A stretch of 64,000 nucleotides of DNA from Jingyaoa shaoxingensis. GTDB lineage: Bacteria > Bacillota > Clostridia > Lachnospirales > Lachnospiraceae. Shown one piece after another: positions 51,551-60,715 of the stretch. The stretch covers positions 36,684-100,683 of the forward strand of contig NZ_JACRSZ010000014.1 of the NCBI RefSeq assembly GCF_014385005.1. The letters are read 5' to 3'. Both the position numbers and the translations under genes were made by a program. Within the stretch, counting starts at the first letter, position 1. Each line of letters starts with the position of its first letter. The notes under the pieces are model-generated. The model had not been told where the DNA came from, searched no databases, and saw only the letters and a program-made list of their open reading frames with translations.

Positions 51551-52900
51551 TCAGAACAGTAATTCAGCCACATTGCTCAGATAAAACAGCCTGGTTGCCC
51601 GGATCAGATAGCAGGTATCCTTCACGCCTGCCGTCTCATAGACCGAATGCATGGCAAGCTGTGGCAAACCGATATCCACTGTATTCATCGGTGTCTGCGT
51701 ATTGGCAATGTTGCCAAGTGTGGAACCGCCCAGCATGTCGGACCGGTTAAAAAAGTCCTGCACCGGTACGCCTGCTGCCTCGCAAATGGTACGGTAAACA
51801 GCTGCTGATACGGCATCCGTGGTATATTTCTGGTTGGCACTGTGCTTGATCACAATGCCCTCATTCACATATGGACGATTGGTCGGGTCTGTCTTATCTG
51901 CGTAATTTGGATGCAGTGCATGAGCATTATCCGCAGATACCATAAAACTTCCCGCCAGCATCTGAAGATAGGTTTCCTCGTTTCCGCCTGTTGCCAGATT
52001 GATTCTCGTAAGAATGTCTTTCAAAAATGTAGATGCGGCTCCCTGCTTGGTTCCACTTCCCACTTCCTCGTTATCCAGCATACAATATACCGGAACTGTG
52101 CTGGCTTTTTTCTCTTCCGCTCCTGCCTGTGACACCTCTTCCATCTCACAGTGACCGGCTTCCAGGAAACCTTTCAGTCCTGCAAAGGCACACTGCAGGT
52201 CATCCAGGCGTCCGCAGGATACGAATTCATCCTGTGCTCCCCAGATACTTGCCTGGGAACGGCTGTAAAGGAACAGATCCTGTGCCAGAATATCTTCTTC
52301 TTTCACTCCGGCAGCCTGTGCGACAATCGCCTTAAACTGACCTTTTTCGCAACCGCATGCCATCAGAGGAAGCATATCTTTCTGTGCGTTGTAACGGTAT
52401 CCCTCATTCACTTCCCGGTTCATATGAATGGCAAGGCTTGGAATCATCAGCAGATCCCGATCCACATTTACCAGCCTGGATACGATCTTCTTCTTTCCGT
52501 CTGCTGTGGTCTCTTTTACCATAATTCTGCCTGCCACGGAAAGCGGGCGATCAAACCACGGTGCCATCAGCATACCGCCGTATTTCTCCACATTTAATTT
52601 CACATAATGGTTATCCACCACCATCTCCGGATTTTCCTTAATCTTAAAGGAAGGGGAATCACTGTGGCTTGCCATCACCTGATATCCTGAAAATTCCCCT
52701 TCAGGAATCCGGAATGCAATCACTGCAGAGTCGTTCCTGGTTACATAATAGCCTTTTCCACTCTCCAGCTTCCAGCTTTTTCTCTCTGTTAATTCCTCAT
52801 ATCCTTCTTCCTTCAACCGTGCAGTGACTGCTGCCGCTGCATGGAACGCATCCGGGCTTTCTTTGATAAACTGTATCAGTTCCTCTGCTGTCTTCTTCAT
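51551..52900 (-). CDS. M18-family aminopeptidase
   Basis: Zinc aminopeptidase of 449 residues that removes N-terminal, often acidic, residues in the cytoplasm. Metal-site blocks: ASHSDSPSFKIKE, LDNEEVGSGTKQGA, SADNAHALHPN and IKHSANQKYTTDA. Near the end, GLPQLAMHSVYETAG carries the last His ligand. Length is normal. AGAGGATAAG precedes the ATG. It is spaced 15 bases from the kinase gene, suggesting one operon. Confidence 0.95.
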   Translation of the reverse strand: MKKTAEELIQFIKESPDAFHAAAAVTARLKEEGYEELTERKSWKLESGKGYYVTRNDSAVIAFRIPEGEFSGYQVMASHSDSPSFKIKENPEMVVDNHYVKLNVEKYGGMLMAPWFDRPLSVAGRIMVKETTADGKKKIVSRLVNVDRDLLMIPSLAIHMNREVNEGYRYNAQKDMLPLMACGCEKGQFKAIVAQAAGVKEEDILAQDLFLYSRSQASIWGAQDEFVSCGRLDDLQCAFAGLKGFLEAGHCEMEEVSQAGAEEKKASTVPVYCMLDNEEVGSGTKQGAASTFLKDILTRINLATGGNEETYLQMLAGSFMVSADNAHALHPNYADKTDPTNRPYVNEGIVIKHSANQKYTTDAVSAAVYRTICEAAGVPVQDFFNRSDMLGGSTLGNIANTQTPMNTVDIGLPQLAMHSVYETAGVKDTCYLIRATRLFYLSNVAELLF

Positions 52901-52934
52901 GTTCTTATCCTCTTTTCGCTGCTGATGCTCCTTG

Positions 52935-55127
52935 TTATTTATCCAGTTTTATTCCTGCCAGTGCCTGTGCAAATGCATTGTTCACTGGCTCCTGTGCTTC
53001 TTTTTTCTGTTTATTCAGATAGCGCTGTACATCCTTCTTGCTGACTCCTGCGCCCTCTTTTTCTCTTCTCGCCTGAAATGCTGACAGGCGTTCCTTGTAT
53101 CCACATTTACAGATAAATGTCTTCTCTCCGCCTTTTTCATACATCTCCATCTTCTTATGGCAGTTCGGGCAGCGCGCATTGGTAACTCTGGAAATCACTT
53201 CCCGGTGTCCACATTCACGATCCTGACATACCAGCATCTTCGCCTGCTTGCCATTTACTGCCAGCATACGTTTTCCACACACCGGGCACTTATGACTGGT
53301 CAGATTATCATGACGGAATACCCCGTCATCTGCCTTGATCTCCTCCACAATCTCTCTGGTGTAAGCATCGATCTCCTTCATAAAAACATCCCGCTTCATT
53401 TCTCCTTTGGCGATTCTGGACAGTTTCATCTCCCAGTCTGCGGTCAGCTCCGGCTTCTTCAGATCTTCCGGCACCAGTGATAGGAGCTGTCTTGCTTTCC
53501 CCGTAAGATGGATCTCGTTTCCACGCTTCTCCATCAGAAAGCTGTTGAAAAGCTTCTCAATAATATCTGCACGGGTCGCCACTGTTCCAAGACCGCCGGT
53601 TTCTCCCAGAGTTTTTACCATCTGTGCATCCCGGCTGTCCATATATTTGACCGGATTTTCCATGGCTGAAAGAAGTGTTGCCTCTGTGAAGTATGCCGGA
53701 GGCTTGGTTTTTCCCCTGGTCAGTTCTGCTTTCAGGATCTCTCTGTGATCTCCCTTCTTTATAGATGGCAGGTTCTGTTCCTTTAATCCATCTTCTCTGT
53801 CGTCTTCCTCTTCCTGCTGACGGTCATAGACCACTCTCCAGCCCTGATCCAGCATCACTTTTCCCTTAGCTGCAAAGTTCTGTCCTGCTGCCTCGCCTTT
53901 TAATGAGGTCTGCATATAGATGCACGGTGGATACAGAACACTTAAGAAACGGCGTACTACCAGATCATAAATCCGGCGTTCTTCTGTACTCATCTTCTCC
54001 ATCTGCACAAACTGCTCTGTAGGAATGATTGCATGATGGTCACTGACTTTTTTATCATCCACAAAACTCTTGTTTAACCGCAGTGGCTGCATAATCAGGC
54101 TTCCTGCCAGCTTCTTATACGGTCCGATGCTGATGGCCCGGAGACGTTCTTTTATGGTCTCTGCCACGTCTTTTGATATATATCGGGAATCGGTACGCGG
54201 ATAAGTCAGAACCTTATGACGCTCATATAACTGTTGCATAATATTCAGGGTCTGCTTTGCAGAATAGCCAAACATGCGGCTGGCATCTCTCTGCAACTCT
54301 GTCAGATCATACAGCCCCGGAGAGAGCACGCTGCTCTTATTCTCTTTTACTTCTGTTACAGTAAGCTGTCTGCATTTCAGATCTCCCAGCAGCTTTTCTG
54401 CACGGTCTCTGGCAAATGTACGATAGCTCCCGCTTTTTTCATCCTGCCATGTCCAGCGGATCTGTTCGTCCTGAATCTGAACACCATAGTATTCCTGTGC
54501 CTGGAAGGCGCGGATCTGTTGCTCCCTTCTGGCAATCATGGCAATGGTCGGTGTCTGAACTCTTCCACAGGATAACTGGGCATTATGTTTACAGGTCAGT
54601 GCTCTGGTTCCGTTCATTCCCACCAGCCAGTCTGCCTCTGCACGGCAGACCGCCGCGTCATACAGATGCTGGTATTTTCTTCCGTCAGACAAATGTGCAA
54701 ATCCTTCTTTGATGGCCTTGTCTGTGACAGATGAAATCCACAGCCGCTTTATCGGCTTATGGCAGCCGGCTTTTTCCAGAATCCATCTGGCTACAAGTTC
54801 CCCTTCTCTTCCCGCATCAGTGGCAATAATCACTTCCCCGATGTCCTTCCGGTACAGTTGGGTCTTCACCGTCTGATACTGTCTGGCAGTCTGGCGGATC
54901 ACCACCAGCTGCATCTTCTCCGGCATCATCGGCAGTGTTGCCATATCCCATTTCTGATACTTTTTGTCATATTCTTCCGGGTCAGCCAGAGTCACCAGAT
55001 GTCCCAGTGCCCAGGTAACCACGTATTTGTCTCCTTCCAGTGCTCCTCCGGAAGGCTTGCTGCAATGCAGTACTCTTGCGATATCCCGTCCTACCGACGG
55101 TTTTTCTGCTATGACCAGTGATTTCAT
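52935..55127 (-). CDS. topB: DNA topoisomerase III
   Basis: Type IA topoisomerase that relaxes and decatenates DNA through a 5'-phosphotyrosine. TOPRIM domain AEKPSVGRDIARVL and TDAGREGELVARW. Central domain with SCGRVQTPT and the active-site Tyr in TYPRTDSRYIS. C-terminal zinc ribbons (CPVCGKRM, CPNCHKKM). 730 residues. AGGAGA precedes the ATG. A dispersed palindrome lies in the leader (55149-55185). A chromosomal TopB with two C-terminal ribbons is common in Lachnospiraceae. Confidence 0.95.
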   Translation of the reverse strand: MKSLVIAEKPSVGRDIARVLHCSKPSGGALEGDKYVVTWALGHLVTLADPEEYDKKYQKWDMATLPMMPEKMQLVVIRQTARQYQTVKTQLYRKDIGEVIIATDAGREGELVARWILEKAGCHKPIKRLWISSVTDKAIKEGFAHLSDGRKYQHLYDAAVCRAEADWLVGMNGTRALTCKHNAQLSCGRVQTPTIAMIARREQQIRAFQAQEYYGVQIQDEQIRWTWQDEKSGSYRTFARDRAEKLLGDLKCRQLTVTEVKENKSSVLSPGLYDLTELQRDASRMFGYSAKQTLNIMQQLYERHKVLTYPRTDSRYISKDVAETIKERLRAISIGPYKKLAGSLIMQPLRLNKSFVDDKKVSDHHAIIPTEQFVQMEKMSTEERRIYDLVVRRFLSVLYPPCIYMQTSLKGEAAGQNFAAKGKVMLDQGWRVVYDRQQEEEDDREDGLKEQNLPSIKKGDHREILKAELTRGKTKPPAYFTEATLLSAMENPVKYMDSRDAQMVKTLGETGGLGTVATRADIIEKLFNSFLMEKRGNEIHLTGKARQLLSLVPEDLKKPELTADWEMKLSRIAKGEMKRDVFMKEIDAYTREIVEEIKADDGVFRHDNLTSHKCPVCGKRMLAVNGKQAKMLVCQDRECGHREVISRVTNARCPNCHKKMEMYEKGGEKTFICKCGYKERLSAFQARREKEGAGVSKKDVQRYLNKQKKEAQEPVNNAFAQALAGIKLDK

Positions 55128-55148
55128 TATATTCTCCTATGATTTGTA

Positions 55149-55185
55149 GCTGTTCAGCGCCTTCACATTGGGTCTGAATAGTTAC
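55149..55185. repeat. Dispersed CTGTTCAG palindrome, copy 3
   Basis: CTGTTCAG (55150-55157) with CTGAATAG (55174-55181), upstream of topB. Confidence 0.7.
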
Positions 55186-55209
55186 ATCATTTTTTTAATT
55201 TATGACAGA

Positions 55210-55241
55210 AAGGCTGCTACAGAAAATAATGCAGCAGCCTT
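55210..55241 (-). terminator. Terminator of the alarmone-synthetase operon
   Basis: AAGGCTGCT (55210-55218) with AGCAGCCTT (55233-55241), just after the last gene of the operon. Confidence 0.75.
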
Positions 55242-55249
55242 TTGGTTTT

Positions 55250-55765
55250 TTATGATACCAGAGTTCCCATCTTGAAAGACTCGATTGCCAGTTCCACTAC
55301 CTGTGGATTGCATTCCCGGTATTTAAAATAATAAAACAGCAAATTTATGTATTCGTCCAACCTGGACTGATTCTCACTTCCTACAAATCTCTTTTCTCCA
55401 CACAGGAGACATTCATTCAGCATCAGGAATGTGGCAAACCGCTCATTTACATAAATATCTTTTTCATCTTCTGTATAGTGCAGGAACTGGAGTGGTTTTC
55501 TTCTCACAATCCATGCAATCAGATAGGCAAAACTCTTTTCTGTGCGGATCCATTCAATGCCGTGAAAGTCCTTCAGCCGAAACAGATCTGCATAATAATC
55601 CAGAATCAGGCTGAATAAGATACGCTCATTGCATTCCACGTTCCCCTGATAGCCTGCTTCTTCTATAAAGTGATTGGCGGAAGCCAGCACTTCTGTATAT
55701 TTCTCATGCAGTCTGTCTTCTCCGATCTTTTCTATCATATCTTCGTAACTGTATTCGCAGTTCAT
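55250..55765 (-). CDS. Unknown protein, third gene of the RelA-domain operon
   Basis: A 171-residue soluble, helix-rich protein (YEDMIEKIGEDRLHEKYTEV, SLILDYYADLFRLKDFHGIE, LLFYYFKYRECNPQ). No domain is recognised. The ATG at 55765 overlaps the stop of the preceding gene as ATGA and has AAGGGA upstream; an earlier ATG seven codons before is less likely. Tight coupling to the alarmone-synthetase-type gene suggests it modulates that enzyme or is its partner. Confidence 0.75.
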   Translation of the reverse strand: MNCEYSYEDMIEKIGEDRLHEKYTEVLASANHFIEEAGYQGNVECNERILFSLILDYYADLFRLKDFHGIEWIRTEKSFAYLIAWIVRRKPLQFLHYTEDEKDIYVNERFATFLMLNECLLCGEKRFVGSENQSRLDEYINLLFYYFKYRECNPQVVELAIESFKMGTLVS

Positions 55766-56013
55766 TCTTGTGCTTCCCTTTTCCATTCTTTTAATAACTT
55801 CAGTTCGTCAAGCTGCTCATGGTGATTCATTACCATCACACTCATATCAGATTCCATGTTATAACGCATATTGGAATAATAAACTGCCTGCCGCTCTTCC
55901 GCGAAATCGTACGCCGGACTTGGCAGCTTCTCCATGTGATACTCCCCGCTCATCGCCTCTGTCAGCAGTTCCCGAAAATGGCTCTGACGCCCCTGACTCT
56001 TTCTACTTTGCAT
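55762..56013 (-). CDS. Small unknown protein, second gene of the RelA-domain operon
   Basis: 83 residues, polar, with an N-terminal basic stretch (QSRKSQGRQSHFRELL) and a C-terminal Met/acidic helix (MESDMSVMVMNHHEQLDELKL). Its ATG overlaps the end of the RelA-domain gene by 11 bases, with GAAGGG upstream. Size and coupling fit an antitoxin or regulator. No family recognised. Confidence 0.7.
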   Translation of the reverse strand: MQSRKSQGRQSHFRELLTEAMSGEYHMEKLPSPAYDFAEERQAVYYSNMRYNMESDMSVMVMNHHEQLDELKLLKEWKREAQE

Positions 56014-56905
56014 ACTTTTTTTCCCTTCGAAGTATCACGGAATTCAGATATGCAGATGCATCAATTACCGTATCCCGGCTCTTCTCACGCTGTATTTTTT
56101 CTTCTTTCCGCTCCGAGGTATCCGGCTGGGAAATATGGCGCCAGTCCGCATAAGTATCTCCGCTGTAGTACTGTGCACAGTTTTCCCATCCCTGCTCTCC
56201 CATTTCAAAACAGGTAGAGATAATCTCGTCTATGGAATCTGCCAGCTGTGCTACCGTATTCGTATAGCGCAGCAGAAAATGATTCTCGTTGCGGTAAGGA
56301 TATTTGACTCTGTGGTCGAATTCTCCATATACTTCCTCTGCCAGTGTCCGTACCTGCACCTCACAGAAATATTTTTCAAAACGAATAATGTAATGCTGGG
56401 AACGGTATCCCCGGTCGGTATGTTCCCGGTATATCTTATCCCCGAATATATCTCTGTCACCGTATCTTGTATAGGCCACCGGTGGCTCTGCCAGATAACA
56501 TTCATCTGTGGCATTAGTCTGGAACCGTTCCGTGATCCAGTCAAATACACCTTCCCACTCTTCTTTTGCCAGAATTAATACACGTGCGCCGACCAGATCC
56601 TGTACAATATCCAGATAATTATCCACGTTAATATTCAGGTACTTTTTGTTCTGGTACTTACCTCGTTTTCGAATAATCTTCTCAATCAGATGCTTTGGTT
56701 CTTTGGCTCTGGTACGGATAGAATGAATCGGCATCTTCATTCCATCCAGGAAATACTCTGCGAACCTGCCACAGTACTCTTCCACCTCCGGCTGGCGCCT
56801 GCAGTAATCATCATAGATCTCTTCCAGTACTTCCCACTTCAGCCCGGAACATAAGAATTCCTGTTCTACCTTATACTCTTTAAAAAACTCTTCTTTATCA
56901 AGCAT
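56003..56905 (-). CDS. RelA/SpoT-domain alarmone synthetase-like protein
   Basis: A 300-residue single-domain (p)ppGpp-synthetase-type protein with no hydrolase, TGS or ACT domain. The synthetase marks are present: RTRAKEPKHLIEKIIRK, DLVGARVLIL, RGYRSQHYIIRF with the stacking Tyr and His, and FCEVQVRTLAEEVYGEFDH with the catalytic EVQVRT. C-terminal part (about 240-300) is variable. The ATG at 56905 has AAGGA upstream; a longer frame 14 codons earlier lacks a site. Could be a housekeeping small alarmone synthetase or a toxin of the toxSAS type; the two coupled small genes allow the latter. Confidence 0.88.
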   Translation of the reverse strand: MLDKEEFFKEYKVEQEFLCSGLKWEVLEEIYDDYCRRQPEVEEYCGRFAEYFLDGMKMPIHSIRTRAKEPKHLIEKIIRKRGKYQNKKYLNINVDNYLDIVQDLVGARVLILAKEEWEGVFDWITERFQTNATDECYLAEPPVAYTRYGDRDIFGDKIYREHTDRGYRSQHYIIRFEKYFCEVQVRTLAEEVYGEFDHRVKYPYRNENHFLLRYTNTVAQLADSIDEIISTCFEMGEQGWENCAQYYSGDTYADWRHISQPDTSERKEEKIQREKSRDTVIDASAYLNSVILRREKKYAK

Positions 56906-56980
56906 ACTATCCGTCCTTCTCACTCCATATTCTGGCAGGACGACCATGCAGGTCAGATGAAGTTCTCTTCACACCTGCTG

Positions 56981-58819
56981 TTATTCTACCGTCACACTCT
57001 TCGCCAGGTTTCTCGGCTTATCCACATCCAGACCTTTGGAAACACTGACATAATATCCCATCAACTGTAATGGAATGACTGCCAGCGATGTTGCAAAATG
57101 TGTATCTGTCTTTGGAATGTAGGTTACAAAATCTGCTGTATCTTCTATGCTATAGTTGCCGTAGCTGGTCACGGCACACAGATATGCGCCACGGCTCTTG
57201 CATTCTACCATATTGGACAGTGTCTTCTCATAGAGATCTGACTGCGTCAGCACCCCGATCACCAGTGTATTATCTTCCAGAAGTGAGATCGTTCCATGCT
57301 TCAGTTCTCCTGCTGCATAGGCTTCGGAATGAATGTAGCTTATCTCCTTCATCTTCAGACTGCCTTCCAGTGAAATTGCATAATCCAGTCCACGGCCGAT
57401 AAAGAAAATATCTCTCGCATTTGCCTGTTTTGCTGCAAACCACTGAATGCGTTCTTTATCATCCAGTACTTTTCTGATCTTGTCAGGAAGTGTCTGCATC
57501 TCTGTAATCAGCTCAGTATAGTATTCTTCTGTAATTTCTTCCCTTACCAGTGCAAACTGTACTGCCAGGCAGTAAGCTGCAATAAGCTGGGTGCTGTATG
57601 CCTTGGTGGTTGCCACAGAAATCTCCGGTCCCGCCAGTGTATAAAATACATTATCTGCCTCTCTGGCAATGGATGATCCTACTACATTGACGATTGCCAG
57701 CGTACGGATTCCTTTGCTCTTGGCCTCACGCAGTGCAGCCAGGCTGTCTGCCGTTTCTCCTGACTGGCTGATGATAATCACCAGTCCGTTCGGATCCAGA
57801 ATTGGCTTACGGTAACGGAATTCGGATGCCAGCTCTACGCGAACCGGAATCCTTGCCAGATCCTCTATTACATACTGGGCAGCCACACCTACATGATAGG
57901 CTGAGCCACATGCTACAATGTAGATCTGAGAAACATCTCGGATCTGCTCTTCTTCCAGTCCCACTTCAGCGAGGTCGATCTTATTCTCATGGATCACAGA
58001 ATTCAGAGTATCCTGTACAGCCTTCGGCTGTTCCTGAATCTCCTTCATCATAAAGTGTTCATAACCGGCCTTCTCGGCAGCCTCTGCATCCCACTTAATC
58101 TCTGTCAGTTCTTTTTCAATCTCATCTCCGTCCAGATTGTAGAAAGTAATCTTTCCTTTCTCCAGACGGCCGATTTCCAGATTGCCAATATAGTATACCT
58201 TTCTGGTATATTTGAGAATTGCCGGAACATCAGATGCCAGATAGGATTCTCCCTCACCCAGTCCCAGAATCATCGGACTGTCTTTTCTGGCCACATAGAT
58301 CTCTTCCGGATAGTCTTTAAACATTACGGCAAGAGCGTAAGATCCTCGAATACGGATCATGGCATGGTTCAGTGCATCCACCGGTGTTCCTACATACTTT
58401 TTATAATAATAGTCAATCAGCTTTACTGCTACTTCTGTATCCGTTGCTGAATAGAACTGATACCCCTTGCGGGTCAGTTTATCTTTTAATTCCTGATAGT
58501 TCTCAATAATTCCGTTATGAACGGCTACTACATTGCCATCATCACTGCAATGTGGATGGGCATTCTCTACAGATGGCTCTCCATGGGTTGCCCATCTGGT
58601 ATGACCGATACCACAATCGCCCAGCAATGTCTTACCATCATTGGTCTTCTCTGCCAGTACCTTCAGTCTTCCCTTTGCTTTCACAATCTCGGCCGCTGCT
58701 GCTCCATTACGGACAGACATACCCGCTGAATCGTATCCACGATATTCCAGCTTGGAAAGTCCATCCAGTAATATCGGTGCCGCCTGGCGGTCACCTACAT
58801 ATCCTACTATTCCGCACAT
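56981..58819 (-). CDS. glmS: Glutamine-fructose-6-phosphate aminotransferase
   Basis: Makes glucosamine-6-phosphate from fructose-6-phosphate and glutamine, the first step of UDP-GlcNAc and peptidoglycan synthesis. Start at ATG 58819 so that Cys2 of MCGIVGYVG becomes the N-terminal nucleophile; the ATG four codons earlier would block it. GGAGAA lies before it. Glutaminase to about 235 (HTRWATHGEPS), two SIS domains (SQSGETADSLAAL, SLEGSLKMKEISY), end DKPRNLAKSVTVE. Its 85-bp leader carries a palindromic repeat and no room for a glmS ribozyme. Confidence 0.96.
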   Translation of the reverse strand: MCGIVGYVGDRQAAPILLDGLSKLEYRGYDSAGMSVRNGAAAAEIVKAKGRLKVLAEKTNDGKTLLGDCGIGHTRWATHGEPSVENAHPHCSDDGNVVAVHNGIIENYQELKDKLTRKGYQFYSATDTEVAVKLIDYYYKKYVGTPVDALNHAMIRIRGSYALAVMFKDYPEEIYVARKDSPMILGLGEGESYLASDVPAILKYTRKVYYIGNLEIGRLEKGKITFYNLDGDEIEKELTEIKWDAEAAEKAGYEHFMMKEIQEQPKAVQDTLNSVIHENKIDLAEVGLEEEQIRDVSQIYIVACGSAYHVGVAAQYVIEDLARIPVRVELASEFRYRKPILDPNGLVIIISQSGETADSLAALREAKSKGIRTLAIVNVVGSSIAREADNVFYTLAGPEISVATTKAYSTQLIAAYCLAVQFALVREEITEEYYTELITEMQTLPDKIRKVLDDKERIQWFAAKQANARDIFFIGRGLDYAISLEGSLKMKEISYIHSEAYAAGELKHGTISLLEDNTLVIGVLTQSDLYEKTLSNMVECKSRGAYLCAVTSYGNYSIEDTADFVTYIPKTDTHFATSLAVIPLQLMGYYVSVSKGLDVDKPRNLAKSVTVE

Positions 58820-58843
58820 ATTGTTCTCCAATCTTCTTCATTC

Positions 58844-58891
58844 CGTATCCGTTCAGTTCCTTCACAGATGTGATGGATTCTGAGCCGTTAC
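58844..58891. repeat. Dispersed CTGTTCAG palindrome, copy 4
   Basis: CCGTTCAG and CTGAGCCG-type arms with TTCCTTCACAGA between, in the glmS leader. Diverged from copies 1 and 2. Confidence 0.65.
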
Positions 58892-58904
58892 TTCATTTCT
58901 TATT

Positions 58905-59366
58905 TTATGCTTCCTTCTCCAATACAGAAGTACAATGCGGGCATCGTGTTGCCTTTATGGATATCTCACTCTGGCAGAATGGGCAGATCTTGGTAACCGG
59001 TTCTTCTTCCTCTTTTTCTTTCATTCTGACTTCTGACAGTTTATTCATTGCCTTTACCACCATAAAAATCACAAATGCAATAATCAGGAAATTCAATACA
59101 GCTGTTATAAAATTACCATATGCAAATACAGCGACTCCTGCAGCCTGGGCTTCTGCCAGTGTTGCATATTTTTCTCCGCTGAATTGAATAAACAGATTGG
59201 AAAAATCAAGTCCTCCGGTAATCAGGCTGATCAATGGCATAATCACATCGTTTACCAGCGAATTGATAATTGCCTGAAAAGCACCACCGATGATAACACC
59301 GACTGCCAGATCCATTACATTGCCACGCATAATAAACTTCTTAAATTCTTCTATAAAATTCTTCAT
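58905..59366 (-). CDS. mscL: Large-conductance mechanosensitive channel with zinc ribbon tail
   Basis: Osmotic safety valve. The 153-residue protein starts with the MscL block [20 protein letters not shown], then TM2 ([23 protein letters not shown], about 80-102). Normal MscL ends soon after a cytoplasmic helix; here [18 protein letters not shown] adds a zinc ribbon at about 128-145. Such tails occur in some Firmicutes. GGGAAG precedes the ATG. Downstream is the glmS gene on the same strand. Confidence 0.93.
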   Translation of the reverse strand: MKNFIEEFKKFIMRGNVMDLAVGVIIGGAFQAIINSLVNDVIMPLISLITGGLDFSNLFIQFSGEKYATLAEAQAAGVAVFAYGNFITAVLNFLIIAFVIFMVVKAMNKLSEVRMKEKEEEEPVTKICPFCQSEISIKATRCPHCTSVLEKEA

Positions 59367-59481
59367 CTTCCCATTCCCTTGTATGTTTTCACATCACCGT
59401 CAAATATTATAAACTTGACACTCTTTACTGTCAATCTGCGAATGATCGTCAAATTCTTCCTCTATTCGCCATGTGAATTTC

Positions 59482-60639
59482 TTATTTTCGGATCTCCAGA
59501 AGCTTCTGTTTTAATTCATTTTCCATTTTTACCATATCTGCTTCTGCCTGCAGACGCTTCTGGCGTCCTTCGCTCTGGATCTGCAGTACTTCATCGAAGG
59601 TCTTTACCAGTTCTGCATTGGTCTGGGTCAGTGTTTCAATATCTACAATTCCTCTCTCAGATGCCTTTGCAGTGGAAACCGTTGCTTCATGAAGTGCATT
59701 TGCATTCTTCTTCAGCAGTTCGTTGGTCATATCTGTCACTGCATTCTGTGCTTTGGCAGCCCGCTGCGCATGTTCCAGCCCAAGCGCAATGACCATCTGA
59801 TTCTTCCACAGTGGAATCGTATTCACCAGTGTGGACTGAATCTTCTCCACCATCATGGTGTTGTTATTCTGAATCAGGCGGATCTGTGGTGCTGTCTGCA
59901 TGGAGATCATACGGCTCAGTTCCAGGTCATGCAGTTTCTTCTCGAAACGGTCACAATAACTGGCAAGATCCTTGGCTTCCTGTGCCAGCACCTGATCATC
60001 TCCTGCCTGTGCTTTTTCCATCAGTTCTTTTAACTGTGTATTTCTTACCTCTTCCAGCTTCTGCTTTCCTGCCGCAATATACATAGACAGTTCCTTATAA
60101 TAAGTAAGATTCAACGCATACATCTGATCCAGCATGGCTGTATCCTTCAGGAGACGTACCTGATGTTCTTCCAGGACATCACAGATCTTGTCCACATTCA
60201 CAGCGGTCTTATCATATTTTGCCTTCATGGTCTCCAGCTTGTTCTCACCCTTGTGAAACAGACCCAGAAATCCTTTTTTTTCATTATCCACGTCAAAATT
60301 CTTCAACTCGGCCACCACATCTGTCAGCATATTACCGACTTCACCCAGATCCTGTGACTTTACATTCTCCAACGCTTTTTCAGAGAAATCTGCCAGCTTC
60401 TGCTGTGCACCGGCACCGTACTGGAGAATCATATTGCTGTCAGATATATTGATCTGCTGTGCAAATGCCTGAATCTGCTGCTGTTCTTCCGGTGTAAAAT
60501 GGGATTCTTCCTCCATCTTCTCTTTTACTTCTTCCACTTCCTGTTCTTCTGTCTTCTGTGGCAGTTCCTCCTTCTCCGGGAACGGTGTCAGAGTTAAAGT
60601 TGGCGCGGTTCCCGCCAGTTTTTCAAATTCATCACTCAT
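59482..60639 (-). CDS. TelA/KlaA-family toxic anion resistance protein
   Basis: 385-residue cytoplasmic, mostly helical protein of the TelA family (tellurite resistance; B. subtilis YaaN/YceH). Family marks are FGLFHKGENKLET-like (KKGFLGLFHKGENKLETMK region), DQMYALNLTYYKELSMYI and QTAPQIRLIQNNNTMMVEKI. Linked to envelope stress resistance; the mechanism is unknown. AAGGAGA precedes the ATG. It follows the xpaC gene, a pairing conserved in Bacillota. Confidence 0.92.
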   Translation of the reverse strand: MSDEFEKLAGTAPTLTLTPFPEKEELPQKTEEQEVEEVKEKMEEESHFTPEEQQQIQAFAQQINISDSNMILQYGAGAQQKLADFSEKALENVKSQDLGEVGNMLTDVVAELKNFDVDNEKKGFLGLFHKGENKLETMKAKYDKTAVNVDKICDVLEEHQVRLLKDTAMLDQMYALNLTYYKELSMYIAAGKQKLEEVRNTQLKELMEKAQAGDDQVLAQEAKDLASYCDRFEKKLHDLELSRMISMQTAPQIRLIQNNNTMMVEKIQSTLVNTIPLWKNQMVIALGLEHAQRAAKAQNAVTDMTNELLKKNANALHEATVSTAKASERGIVDIETLTQTNAELVKTFDEVLQIQSEGRQKRLQAEADMVKMENELKQKLLEIRK

Positions 60640-60715
60640 CTTGCTTCTCCTTTCACTGCTTCATTTTGCTGTTATTCATGCCACTGCCGGCAAGCATTTT
60701 ACTACATCTGATGTT

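Noticed and set aside
58820..58904. Possible glmS ribozyme
   Set aside because: Only 85 bp separate mscL and glmS, and most is a dispersed palindrome. The ribozyme would not fit.
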